Shown: positions 1-5,417, counted from the first letter of the stretch. The stretch is 5,417 bases of DNA from Comamonadaceae bacterium (GCA_947374535.1 CANCCJ010000169.1:1-5417); one strand, 5' to 3'. Notes: generated from the letters alone by a model not told the origin. Translations and numbers: made by a program.

Positions 1-920
1 TGGTGAGCTTTTTAGAAACTGCCTCCAGCGCCAAGGTAGACAACGACCGCAGTGGCAAACGCTGGGACCAAGACCAAGACCTGATTGGCCAAGGTCTTGC
101 CAAGATAGCCTCCGGCTTGTGCGGTGCGTTTCCCACCAGCTCGTCGTTCGGCCGCTCAGCGCTCAACCTGTATGCGGGCGCGCAGTCGGCTTGGGCCACT
201 ATTTTTTCGGTAGCGGTGATTTTGGTCATCCTCTTGTTCTTCACCGCGGTGTTGCAGCCTGTGCCGCAGTCGGTGTTGGCAGCCATTGTGGTGGTGGCGG
301 TGATAGGGCTCATCAAGCCACGCGCGTTTGTGCGGCTTTACAACATCAACCGCGTCGAGGCCGCGACAGCGGTGGTGACGTTTGTCATTACCTTGCTCTC
401 AGCCCCGCGTTTGTATTGGGGCGTGCTGGCCGGTGTGGTGATGGGCCTGAGCCACTTTTTGCACACGCGCTTGCATCCGCGCATCATTGAAGTGGGCCTG
501 CACCCCGACGGCAGCCTGCGCGACCGCCACCTGTGGCAACTGCCGCGCCTGGCGCCCCACCTCTACGCCCTGCGCATGGATGCCGAGCTGGACTTTGCCG
601 CCGCCAGCACCCTAGAGCGAACCGTGATGGAGCACCTAGGCCTTCACCCCAACGTGGCCCATGTGTGCCTGTTTGCACTGCCCATCAACCGCATCGACGC
701 CACGGGCGTGGAAAGCCTCGCCAAGCTAGAAGCCATGCTGCGCGAGCGCGGCATCAGCCTGCACATTAGCGGCATGAAGCTACCGGTAGAGACCGTGCTG
801 CGCCGCGCCGGTTGCCTGCAAGCCCATGCGGGGCTGCACCTGTACCGCACGGATGCGGAGGCAATTCAGCAATTGCGGCAGCTGGAGGCGTTGCCTGCGG
901 ATATGGGATGGTGTATTTAA
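1..920 (+). CDS. SulP-family anion transporter, C-terminal part with STAS domain (5' end outside window)
   Basis: Inner-membrane transporter of the SulP (SLC26-like) family, which moves sulfate, bicarbonate or related anions; the substrate cannot be told from this sequence. The frame is open to the left edge (bases 1-2 finish a codon), so the GTG at 3-5 is not the real start. Counting that codon as 1, residues about 25-60 carry the conserved SulP block (LIGQGLAKIASG, then a GAFPTSSSFGRSA segment). Hydrophobic segments follow at about 65-105 and 118-150, which are the last transmembrane helices. A cytoplasmic STAS domain lies at about 170-290, with the typical IDATG motif at 231-235 just before a helix. 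About 305 residues are visible; full SulP proteins are usually 500-600. The gene ends tail to tail with the hicB-like gene, their stop codons sharing TTAA at 917-920. Family is secure, substrate unknown. Confidence 0.9.
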   Translation, partial: VSFLETASSAKVDNDRSGKRWDQDQDLIGQGLAKIASGLCGAFPTSSSFGRSALNLYAGAQSAWATIFSVAVILVILLFFTAVLQPVPQSVLAAIVVVAVIGLIKPRAFVRLYNINRVEAATAVVTFVITLLSAPRLYWGVLAGVVMGLSHFLHTRLHPRIIEVGLHPDGSLRDRHLWQLPRLAPHLYALRMDAELDFAAASTLERTVMEHLGLHPNVAHVCLFALPINRIDATGVESLAKLEAMLRERGISLHISGMKLPVETVLRRAGCLQAHAGLHLYRTDAEAIQQLRQLEALPADMGWCI

Positions 921-1192
921 GCGTGCGCCGCCACCAAAGCAGCCCCATGTGTTTCAGGCGGCACACGCAACATGAGCTTGCCTGATGCGGGCTTTTCGGG
1001 CGTGATGCCTTGCGCTTTGCAGTCGTTCAAAAAGTCGTCAATGGCCACTTCAAACTCGTGACGAAGTTCAGACACGGTTTCGCCATGAAAACTGATGATG
1101 CTGCGCAGACCCAAAATGCGGCCAACAAAGATGTTTTCGCGCTCATCAAACTCGATGCGGGCGGTGTAGTTTTTGTAGCTCATGGTGTTCAT
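917..1192 (-). CDS. Solitary HicB-like antitoxin family protein, C-terminally shortened
   Basis: A 91-residue protein of the HicB type, normally the antitoxin that covers the HicA mRNA-cleaving toxin and binds its own promoter. Residues about 5-70 match the partial RNase H-like HicB fold: YTARIEFDERENIFVGRILG, then FHGET, an amphipathic helix (VSELRHEFEVAIDDFLNDC) and a GITPEKP linker. A SGKLMLRVPPETHGAAL strand-helix start of a ribbon-helix-helix domain follows, but the protein stops at AAHA, where relatives usually continue with about 15-20 residues of the GKSLNQW type. The next reading frames do not supply that segment. No HicA gene lies on either side: upstream is the divergent polymerase, downstream the convergent sulP gene. 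The ATG at 1192 is chosen because AGGAG sits 7 nt upstream; the second Met (1183) has no such site. The LexA operator is 24 nt upstream. It could be an active orphan regulator or a decaying remnant. Confidence 0.8.
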   Translation of the reverse strand: MNTMSYKNYTARIEFDERENIFVGRILGLRSIISFHGETVSELRHEFEVAIDDFLNDCKAQGITPEKPASGKLMLRVPPETHGAALVAAHA

Positions 1193-1216
1193 GGCTTAGC
1201 TCCTACTCTTTAAAAT
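1188..1216 (+). promoter_or_regulatory. Possible sigma-70 promoter of the polymerase gene
   Basis: TAAAAT at 1211-1216 matches the -10 consensus at 5 of 6 positions. The best -35 at a 17-nt spacing is only TTCATG (1188-1193, 3 of 6). Transcription would begin near 1222-1224, inside the LexA operator, leaving a leader of under 20 nt. An alternative weaker -10 (TTAAAT, 1225-1230) would place the start at or next to the ATG. Neither assignment is firm. Confidence 0.3.
1200..1204 (-). promoter_or_regulatory. Ribosome binding site of the hicB-like gene
   Basis: On the minus strand AGGAG lies 7 nt before the ATG at 1192-1190. It is a good Shine-Dalgarno match and fixes the start at the first of the two closely spaced Met codons. 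Confidence 0.6.
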
Positions 1217-1236
1217 TACTGTGTTTAAATACAGTA
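1217..1236. promoter_or_regulatory. LexA (SOS) operator between hicB and the Y-family polymerase
   Basis: The 20-mer TACTGTGTTTAAATACAGTA agrees with the gammaproteobacterial/betaproteobacterial LexA box TACTG(TA)5CAGTA at 17 of 20 positions, with both outer CTGT and ACAG arms intact. The two halves are complementary at 9 of 10 pairs, and the symmetry continues two bases further on each side (AT...AT, 1215-1238). It stands in a short AT-rich gap in GC-rich DNA and ends three bases before the polymerase start codon. Bound LexA would block transcription or translation start of the polymerase. Because the site is symmetric and only 24 nt from the hicB start, it may also control hicB. The SOS link for the polymerase fits the known regulation of dinB and umuDC. 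Confidence 0.9.
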
Positions 1237-1239
1237 ATT

Positions 1240-2553
1240 ATGCTCCGCTCCCTCTTCGTCGATTTCAACAGCTACTTCGCTTCGGTGGAACAGCAGCTCA
1301 ACCCCGCGCTGCGCGGACGGCCTGTGGGCGTGGTGCCGGTGATGGCCGACACCTCGTGCTGCATTGCCGCGAGTTACGAGGCCAAGGCGCTGGGCATTGG
1401 CACGGGCACGGGGGTGGCCGAGGCAAAGCGGTTGTGCCCCGACATCGCCATCGTGCTGGCCGACCACGCCAAGTATGTGGAGATGCACCACCGCGCGGTG
1501 GCGGTGGTGGACACGCTGGCCCCCGTGCGCCAAGTGCTGTCGATTGACGAAATGGAGTGCGAGCTCACCGGCCGCTGGCAACAGCGCGGACGTGCGGTGG
1601 GGCTGGCCGAACGCATCAAGGCCGAGGTGGTGGCGCAGCTGGGCGAGTGCATGCGCACGTCGGTGGGCATTGCGCCCAACACGTTGCTGGCCAAGCTGGC
1701 GTCGAACATGCAAAAGCCCGATGGGCTGACGGTGATTGAGGCGCACGAGCTGCCGCAACGTTTGTATGAGCTCAAGCCCAAGGCGATCAACGGCATTGGC
1801 CCGCGCATGGTGCAGCGGCTAGAGCGCTGCGGCATTCACACGATGGAACAGTTGTATGCCGCACCGCGCGAGCTGCTGCGCACGGCATGGGGCGGCGTAG
1901 CGGGGGCCGAGATGTACGACAAGCTGCGCGGCCAGTGGTATGGCCCGCGCGAGACGGTGGCCCAGTCGCTGGGCCACTCGCATGTGTTGCCGCCCGACCT
2001 GCGCAACCCCGCAGGCGCGTTTGCGGTGCTCAACCGCCTGACGCAAAAAGCGGCTATGCGCCTGCGCAAACAAAACGTGTACGCCACCAGCATGAGCGTG
2101 CATGTGCGTTGCCGACACGGCTACGGCGGCAATCGTAGGCTGATGGGCGACGACCGCGCCGCGCATGTGGGCGAAACCCAAGACACCGCGTTTTTGCTGC
2201 ACACGCTTGACACCTTGTGGCACAGCGGCCTGCACTTGTTACGCCAGCCCGTGAGTGTGGGTGTGCAGCTGCATGGCCTGATTGAGGCGGGTCAACACAC
2301 GGGCGATTTATTTGGGTTTGATGAAGAGGCTGCCAACGCGGTGGTGGCAGGCACTGCGCCAAGTGTTTCAGGCTCGTTATCAGCCCGCGTCGCACCTGCG
2401 AAGGACCGCCGCAAACTCATGGCCACGATCGACACGCTCAACGGCAAGCACGGCAAAAACACGGTGTACTTTGCCAGCGCACAAGCGGGGTTGGACCATG
2501 CGCCAATGCGGATTGCGTTCAATCGGATTCCTGATTTGGAGTCGGAGCGTTAA
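1240..2553 (+). CDS. Y-family translesion DNA polymerase, DinB-like core with UmuC-like C-terminal tail
   Basis: An error-prone polymerase of 437 residues that copies past damaged bases. The palm begins with LFVDFNSYFASVE: D8 is a metal ligand and F13 lies where the DinB steric gate is. The second catalytic site is LSIDEMEC (D103, E104). SVGIAPNTLLAKLAS with KPDG follows at about 145-165, then a helix-hairpin-helix INGIGPRMVQRLE near 185-197, and the little-finger domain from about 235 to 345. TGDLF at 354-358 resembles a beta-clamp binding site and sits close to the UmuC one. The end (LMATIDTLNGKHGKNTVYFA) is similar to the E. coli UmuC C-terminus. The length is near UmuC (422) rather than DinB (351). 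No umuD is adjacent. The ATG at 1240 is required by the family N-terminus, yet has no Shine-Dalgarno sequence; the LexA operator occupies that place. It is convergent with the DUF429 gene, 5 nt between stops. Function is secure, subclass uncertain. Confidence 0.92.
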   Translation: MLRSLFVDFNSYFASVEQQLNPALRGRPVGVVPVMADTSCCIAASYEAKALGIGTGTGVAEAKRLCPDIAIVLADHAKYVEMHHRAVAVVDTLAPVRQVLSIDEMECELTGRWQQRGRAVGLAERIKAEVVAQLGECMRTSVGIAPNTLLAKLASNMQKPDGLTVIEAHELPQRLYELKPKAINGIGPRMVQRLERCGIHTMEQLYAAPRELLRTAWGGVAGAEMYDKLRGQWYGPRETVAQSLGHSHVLPPDLRNPAGAFAVLNRLTQKAAMRLRKQNVYATSMSVHVRCRHGYGGNRRLMGDDRAAHVGETQDTAFLLHTLDTLWHSGLHLLRQPVSVGVQLHGLIEAGQHTGDLFGFDEEAANAVVAGTAPSVSGSLSARVAPAKDRRKLMATIDTLNGKHGKNTVYFASAQAGLDHAPMRIAFNRIPDLESER

Positions 2554-2571
2554 GCCGTTTAGGCGCTAACG
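2548..2571. terminator. Imperfect inverted repeat at the convergent gene ends, possible weak terminator
   Basis: CGTTA (2548-2552) pairs with TAACG (2567-2571) and GCC (2554-2556) with GGC (2562-2564), around a GTTTA loop with a small internal mismatch. It spans the stop codons of the polymerase and DUF429 genes, where a shared terminator would be expected. No T-run follows on either strand, so an intrinsic terminator is doubtful. Confidence 0.25.
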
Positions 2572-3404
2572 ATCCAACCCTCAAGCGGGTCACAGGTAGG
2601 CAGCCCGAAGTGCGCGTCGCCTGCCTCATGCTGAGCTTGCGCCCATGCGGCTTGCACCATGCACAGCACGGCGTCTAGGCTGTCACCTGACGCATCGTCA
2701 ACCAAGGTGTCATGTTGGGCATGGGTGAGTTTGAGGCGCAGGCCCAAGCGGGTTTGGCCCATCTCCAGCATTTGCAAAAGTTGCTTGCGAGCGATCAAGC
2801 GCTCTGGGGTTTGCTTGGCTTTGTCGTCGCTTTTGTAGCTGGTGTTGCCAATCAGCTCACGCGCCAGCAGGCCAGGGTAGGCTTCTAGTCCGATACGCAA
2901 TGGCGTGGACGATGCCGTGGCAGCTGGCGTGTGCAGCCGAGGCAGTGTGACGCCTGCGTCGATCAACAGCGGCACGCCCGCATGCAGCATGTAAGCCACA
3001 GGCGGGTTGACCCATTTCATGGAAGGGCTAGAGCCTGCGGGGGTGTCGGTGGCACGGTGGGCAAATTTGCCGCCGACGGGGCGGGCGTCACAAAAGGCTT
3101 TGAAGGTGCTACGTATGTCCGCGCGGCTAAGTGCCGCATAGTGCTGCATGCAGGGCAGCCAGTCGGTGGGCCACCCCAAAGTCTCAACCAATTCACGCGG
3201 CAAACCGAATGGCAAATCAAACCCACCGACCCAAGCTTGGAGCTGTTTGAGCCAATCGGCAAATGCATCGAGGGTGTCAAACCGCAATAAGATTTGCAGC
3301 TGCACACGGCCAGCGGCCGCGTGGCCGACGGCCACCACGATGGGTTTGCGTTTAGAAGGGCTGCTGCTGAAATCGCAGCCGATCAAAGTAGATACTGCCG
3401 TCAT
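2559..3404 (-). CDS. DUF429 family protein, predicted RNase H-like nuclease
   Basis: A 281-residue cytoplasmic protein of the DUF429 family, predicted to adopt an RNase H-like fold; substrate and role are not known. Landmarks in order: a first strand with LIGCDFSSSP (D11), WVGGFDLPFGLP (D63), FAHRATD (114-120), LEAYPG (173-178), DSLDAV (241-246, D244) and a closing EGWI near the C-terminus. The spaced acidic residues D11, D63, E174 and D244 are candidate metal ligands, by inference. The ATG at 3404 overlaps the stop of the upstream transporter gene as ATGA, a classic translational coupling. The longer frame would begin with TTG at 3431 inside that gene and is rejected. No strong Shine-Dalgarno precedes the ATG, which fits coupling. 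It is the last gene of the folE-BLUF-EamA operon and convergent with the polymerase gene. Confidence 0.8.
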   Translation of the reverse strand: MTAVSTLIGCDFSSSPSKRKPIVVAVGHAAAGRVQLQILLRFDTLDAFADWLKQLQAWVGGFDLPFGLPRELVETLGWPTDWLPCMQHYAALSRADIRSTFKAFCDARPVGGKFAHRATDTPAGSSPSMKWVNPPVAYMLHAGVPLLIDAGVTLPRLHTPAATASSTPLRIGLEAYPGLLARELIGNTSYKSDDKAKQTPERLIARKQLLQMLEMGQTRLGLRLKLTHAQHDTLVDDASGDSLDAVLCMVQAAWAQAQHEAGDAHFGLPTCDPLEGWIVSA

Positions 3405-4306
3405 GCCAACCCGAGCATCATCACGCCACAAGCGATCAGCAATGCCCCCATCACGCGAAGCCAGCGATCGCCCTCACCCAACAAGTGACCTCCGATCAGC
3501 GCCGCAAAAAGCATCGATACCTCACGCGCAGGTGCAATCAACGACAAGGGGGCTGTTTGCATGGCATACAAAACCAACACATAAGAAACCGGTGTGACGG
3601 TGCCGACTATGAGCGCGTATTTCCATTGTTCGCGCCACAACACCCAAGCTGTTGGGCGATCGCGCAGTAACACGGGCATCAAAAGCACGCCTCGTATCAC
3701 GTTCTCAACATAGTGCATCAGGATAGGGGCCATCAGCAACACTTTCACCGCATAGCCATCGACCACGGTGTAGCTGGCAATCAGTACCCCTGTCAAAAGC
3801 CCATAGCGCAAGCCAGCACTGCGAAGACGCTGAGCCGTCAGTTGGGCTTGCGTCATGCGCTCGATACGTCGCCAATCGGCCATCAGCTGAGGACCGCCCG
3901 CGATCAAAAACACACCGCCCACAACACCCGCAATTCCCAAGCCGCCAATGACGGACAACGATTCACCCAGCCACAACAAAGCAACCAACGATGACAGCAA
4001 TGGCCCCGTGCCACGCGCCAAGGGATACACCACGGTCAAATCAGCAGCGCGATAACCACGTAACAAAACCACGAAATAGAGGATGCGCAACAGTGCGCTG
4101 CCCAGGACAAAGCCCCACTCCCCAATGCCCCACTGCGGCACGACATCCCATCCAAGCCAAAGCCCTACAGGCGCCCAAACGACGATGCCGATTCCTGCGG
4201 CAAAGCAAGCAAAACGAACATCACCACCCGCTTTTTTGGCAACGATGTTCCACAGAGCATGCAACAGCCCTGCAAGCAAAACGATGGAGAGAGCGTTGGC
4301 GCTCAA
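3401..4306 (-). CDS. EamA/DMT-superfamily membrane transporter
   Basis: A 301-residue inner-membrane protein of the drug/metabolite transporter superfamily, with two repeated EamA domains (about 5-137 and 168-300) and about ten hydrophobic helices. First-repeat signature: LLHALWNIVAKK at the N-terminus and VYPLARGTGPLLSSLVALLW with LGESLS before the fifth helix. Second-repeat equivalent: APAREVSMLFAALIGGHLLGE and the final GALLIACGVMML. DMT proteins usually export amino acids, nucleobases, amines or other metabolites; the substrate here cannot be read. The start is probably TTG at 4306, because an in-frame TAG lies two codons upstream (4312-4310) and the EamA N-terminus needs almost the whole frame. 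No Shine-Dalgarno is visible. It begins 18 nt after the BLUF stop and ends in an ATGA overlap with the DUF429 gene, so it is most likely translated from the same message. Family is sure, exact start less so. Confidence 0.88.
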   Translation of the reverse strand: MSANALSIVLLAGLLHALWNIVAKKAGGDVRFACFAAGIGIVVWAPVGLWLGWDVVPQWGIGEWGFVLGSALLRILYFVVLLRGYRAADLTVVYPLARGTGPLLSSLVALLWLGESLSVIGGLGIAGVVGGVFLIAGGPQLMADWRRIERMTQAQLTAQRLRSAGLRYGLLTGVLIASYTVVDGYAVKVLLMAPILMHYVENVIRGVLLMPVLLRDRPTAWVLWREQWKYALIVGTVTPVSYVLVLYAMQTAPLSLIAPAREVSMLFAALIGGHLLGEGDRWLRVMGALLIACGVMMLGLA

Positions 4307-4324
4307 GCGCTAAACAACAACGAG

Positions 4325-4750
4325 TCAGGCGCGACCGATGATGGAGGCCGTGGCCATCAACTCTTCCAGCAAGGCGAACGACACGTTGCCGGACACACCG
4401 TAGGGGTCCAGCTCTGGCGTTTCGGAGTACTTCAACACGATGGAAGGGTTGAGTTTGTCCAAGCGCACTTGTCCCATGGTCCAGCCACCAAAACGGCGTT
4501 CGGTGATTTCTTCATAGGCCAGCACCACCACGTCTTTGTGGCGAGGGTCTTTGACGATGTGGGTGTAGAGCGCATTGACTTGGTTGCGCCCGCCTTCGAT
4601 GGCTTGCAGGTAAATACCGCCGCCGTAGCACAACACACCGGTGATGCCGTTGCTCAGGTTGTGTTCACGGGAGCTGGCCAAGATGGACTCGGTTTGCTCG
4701 GGGGTTTCGGGGTGAACGGAACGGCTCACATACAACAGACGAACGAGCAT
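4325..4750 (-). CDS. Single-domain BLUF blue-light photoreceptor (FAD-binding)
   Basis: A 141-residue cytoplasmic sensor that binds FAD and switches its hydrogen-bond network in blue light. The key residues are all present: Y7 in LLYVSR, N31 in EHNLSNGITG, Q49 in IYLQAIEGG, then W90 and M92 in FGGWTMG. Their spacing (24, 18, 41, 2) is exactly that of AppA Y21-N45-Q63-W104-M106, so photochemistry should be intact. Residues from about 97 to 141 form only the C-terminal cap; there is no EAL, GGDEF or other output domain. It is therefore a short BLUF protein like PixD or BlrB, which act through partner proteins. The ATG follows the folE stop by 4 nt, with AAAGG 8 nt upstream inside the folE end. 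It lies between folE and a DMT transporter gene in one operon. The partner is unknown. Confidence 0.95.
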   Translation of the reverse strand: MLVRLLYVSRSVHPETPEQTESILASSREHNLSNGITGVLCYGGGIYLQAIEGGRNQVNALYTHIVKDPRHKDVVVLAYEEITERRFGGWTMGQVRLDKLNPSIVLKYSETPELDPYGVSGNVSFALLEELMATASIIGRA

Positions 4751-4754
4751 GGCA

Positions 4755-5417
4755 TCAACCTTTAGGAATCAGAGACAAAAATTCACGGCGCAAGTTGGGG
4801 TCTTTCAAGAAGGCACCGCGCATGACGGAGTTGATCATCTTGCTGTCCATGTCTTTGACGCCGCGCCAAGACATGCAGAAGTGGCTCGCCTCCATGACGA
4901 TGGCCAAGCCATCGGGCTGTGTTTTTTCTTGAATGAGGTCGGCCAGTTGAACCACGGCCTCTTCTTGAATTTGAGGGCGCCCCATGACCCATTCGGCCAA
5001 GCGTGCGTATTTGGACAAGCCAATGACGTTGGTGCGTTCGTTGGGCAACACGCCAATCCAAATCTTGCCAATCACGGGGCAAAAGTGGTGGCTACACGCG
5101 CTGCGCACGGTGATGGGGCCGACGATCATCAGCTCATTCAGGTGTTCAGCGTTGGGAAATTCCGTGATGGCCGGCGCTTGCACATAACGGCCTTTGAAGA
5201 CCTCTTGCAAGTACATCTTGGCGACGCGGCGGGCGGTGTCGCCGGTGTTGTGGTCGTGTTCGGTGTCAATCACCAAGCTGTCGAGCACGCCTTGCATTTT
5301 GCTTGCCACTTCGTCCAGCAACACCTCTAACTCACCGGGTTGGATGAACTCGGCAATGTTGTCATTGGAGTGGAAGCGCTTACGTGAAGCGGCAATGCGC
5401 TCGCGAATCTTGACAGA
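4755..5417 (-). CDS. folE: GTP cyclohydrolase I (5' end outside window)
   Basis: Catalyses GTP to 7,8-dihydroneopterin triphosphate, the first step of tetrahydrofolate (and other pterin) synthesis, in the cytoplasm as a homodecamer. The frame stays open to the right edge, beginning SVKIRERIAAS, so 220 residues are visible and the start lies a little beyond base 5417; the GTG at 5324 is internal. Counting from the first visible residue, the zinc site is C108 and H111 in SACSHHFC and C181 in ASHFCMSWRGVKD. The guanine-binding glutamate is E152 in RPQIQEE, and the allele ends EFLSLIPKG as in GCH1-like enzymes. NAEHLNELMIVGP precedes the zinc motif. Where many family members read CEHH this one reads CSHH, and a further Cys (C113) lies nearby. 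It is the first visible gene of the leftward operon, 4 nt ahead of the BLUF gene; its promoter is not in the window. Confidence 0.96.
   Translation of the reverse strand, partial: SVKIRERIAASRKRFHSNDNIAEFIQPGELEVLLDEVASKMQGVLDSLVIDTEHDHNTGDTARRVAKMYLQEVFKGRYVQAPAITEFPNAEHLNELMIVGPITVRSACSHHFCPVIGKIWIGVLPNERTNVIGLSKYARLAEWVMGRPQIQEEAVVQLADLIQEKTQPDGLAIVMEASHFCMSWRGVKDMDSKMINSVMRGAFLKDPNLRREFLSLIPKG
4759..4763 (-). promoter_or_regulatory. Ribosome binding site of the BLUF gene inside the folE end
   Basis: On the minus strand AAAGG lies 8 nt before the ATG at 4750, within the last codons of folE. It supports the chosen start and translation from a shared folE-BLUF message. Confidence 0.5.

Noticed and set aside
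3..5. GTG as the start of the SulP gene
   Set aside because: The frame is open to the edge and the protein begins in the middle of the SulP transport domain.
850..1239. A HicA toxin gene next to hicB
   Set aside because: The 47 bases upstream are too short, and the downstream side is SulP coding sequence; no frame shows a HicA-like protein.
1491..1511. GGTGGCGGTGGTGG-type repeat in the polymerase gene
   Set aside because: It simply encodes AVAVVD with GC-rich codons; there is no tandem array.
1225..1758. 177-residue reading frame on the minus strand inside the polymerase gene
   Set aside because: It is antisense to a clear conserved gene, rich in His, Arg, Ala and Gly as expected for a GC-rich shadow frame, and resembles no family.
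3405..3431. Longer DUF429 start with nine extra residues
   Set aside because: It would begin with TTG inside the transporter gene; the ATG at 3404 overlapping the stop as ATGA, just before the first conserved strand, is far better.
4259..4765. 168-residue plus-strand frame opposite the BLUF gene
   Set aside because: Composition (many His, Gln, Gly, Val) and lack of motifs mark it as a shadow of the BLUF frame.
5322..5324. GTG as the start of folE
   Set aside because: The frame continues upstream to the window edge with residues typical of the FolE N-terminal helix region.
4749..5330. 193-residue plus-strand frame opposite folE
   Set aside because: It is a mirror of the FolE coding strand; FolE shows all catalytic motifs, this frame none.
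1..5417. tRNA, rRNA, CRISPR array, insertion sequence or attachment site
   Set aside because: No cloverleaf-like segment, regularly spaced repeats, transposase frame or terminal repeats were seen by eye; nearly all bases belong to the seven genes.

Overview
The window looks like chromosomal DNA of a GC-rich proteobacterium. It is most likely a betaproteobacterium of the Burkholderiales/Comamonadaceae type (freshwater Limnohabitans- or Rhodoferax-like). This rests on protein-family resemblance recalled from memory (FolE, the HicB-like protein, the Y-family polymerase), on compact gene packing and on strongly GC-biased third codon positions. No database search was run. There are no RNA genes, insertion sequences or CRISPR arrays, and no gene-free stretch longer than about 50 bases.

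Left part (1-1192): the 3' part of a SulP-family anion transporter gene with its STAS domain runs rightward out of the left edge. It meets, tail to tail, a small leftward gene for a HicB-like antitoxin that has no HicA partner and lacks most of the usual C-terminal DNA-binding segment. The two stop codons share one TTAA (917-920).

Centre (1193-2571): a 47-base AT-rich gap separates hicB from a divergent Y-family translesion DNA polymerase gene. The gap holds a near-perfect LexA/SOS operator (TACTGTGTTTAAATACAGTA) ending three bases before the polymerase start codon, so the polymerase is very probably SOS-induced. The operator also lies 24 bases from the hicB start, so hicB may share the control. 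The polymerase has a DinB-like catalytic core and a C-terminal tail that reads like UmuC.

Right part (2559-5417): four leftward genes form a tight operon, in transcription order folE (GTP cyclohydrolase I, 5' end outside the window), a single-domain BLUF blue-light photoreceptor, an EamA/DMT-family membrane transporter, and a DUF429 protein with a predicted RNase H-like fold. The spacings are 4 nt, 18 nt and an ATGA stop/start overlap. The operon joins the entry step of pterin/folate synthesis to a flavin light sensor, a transporter and a possible nuclease.

The most interesting points are the SOS operator shared by an orphan, shortened HicB and a DinB/UmuC-like polymerase, and the folE-BLUF-transporter-DUF429 operon. 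Together they suggest, speculatively, a neighbourhood concerned with light and DNA damage.
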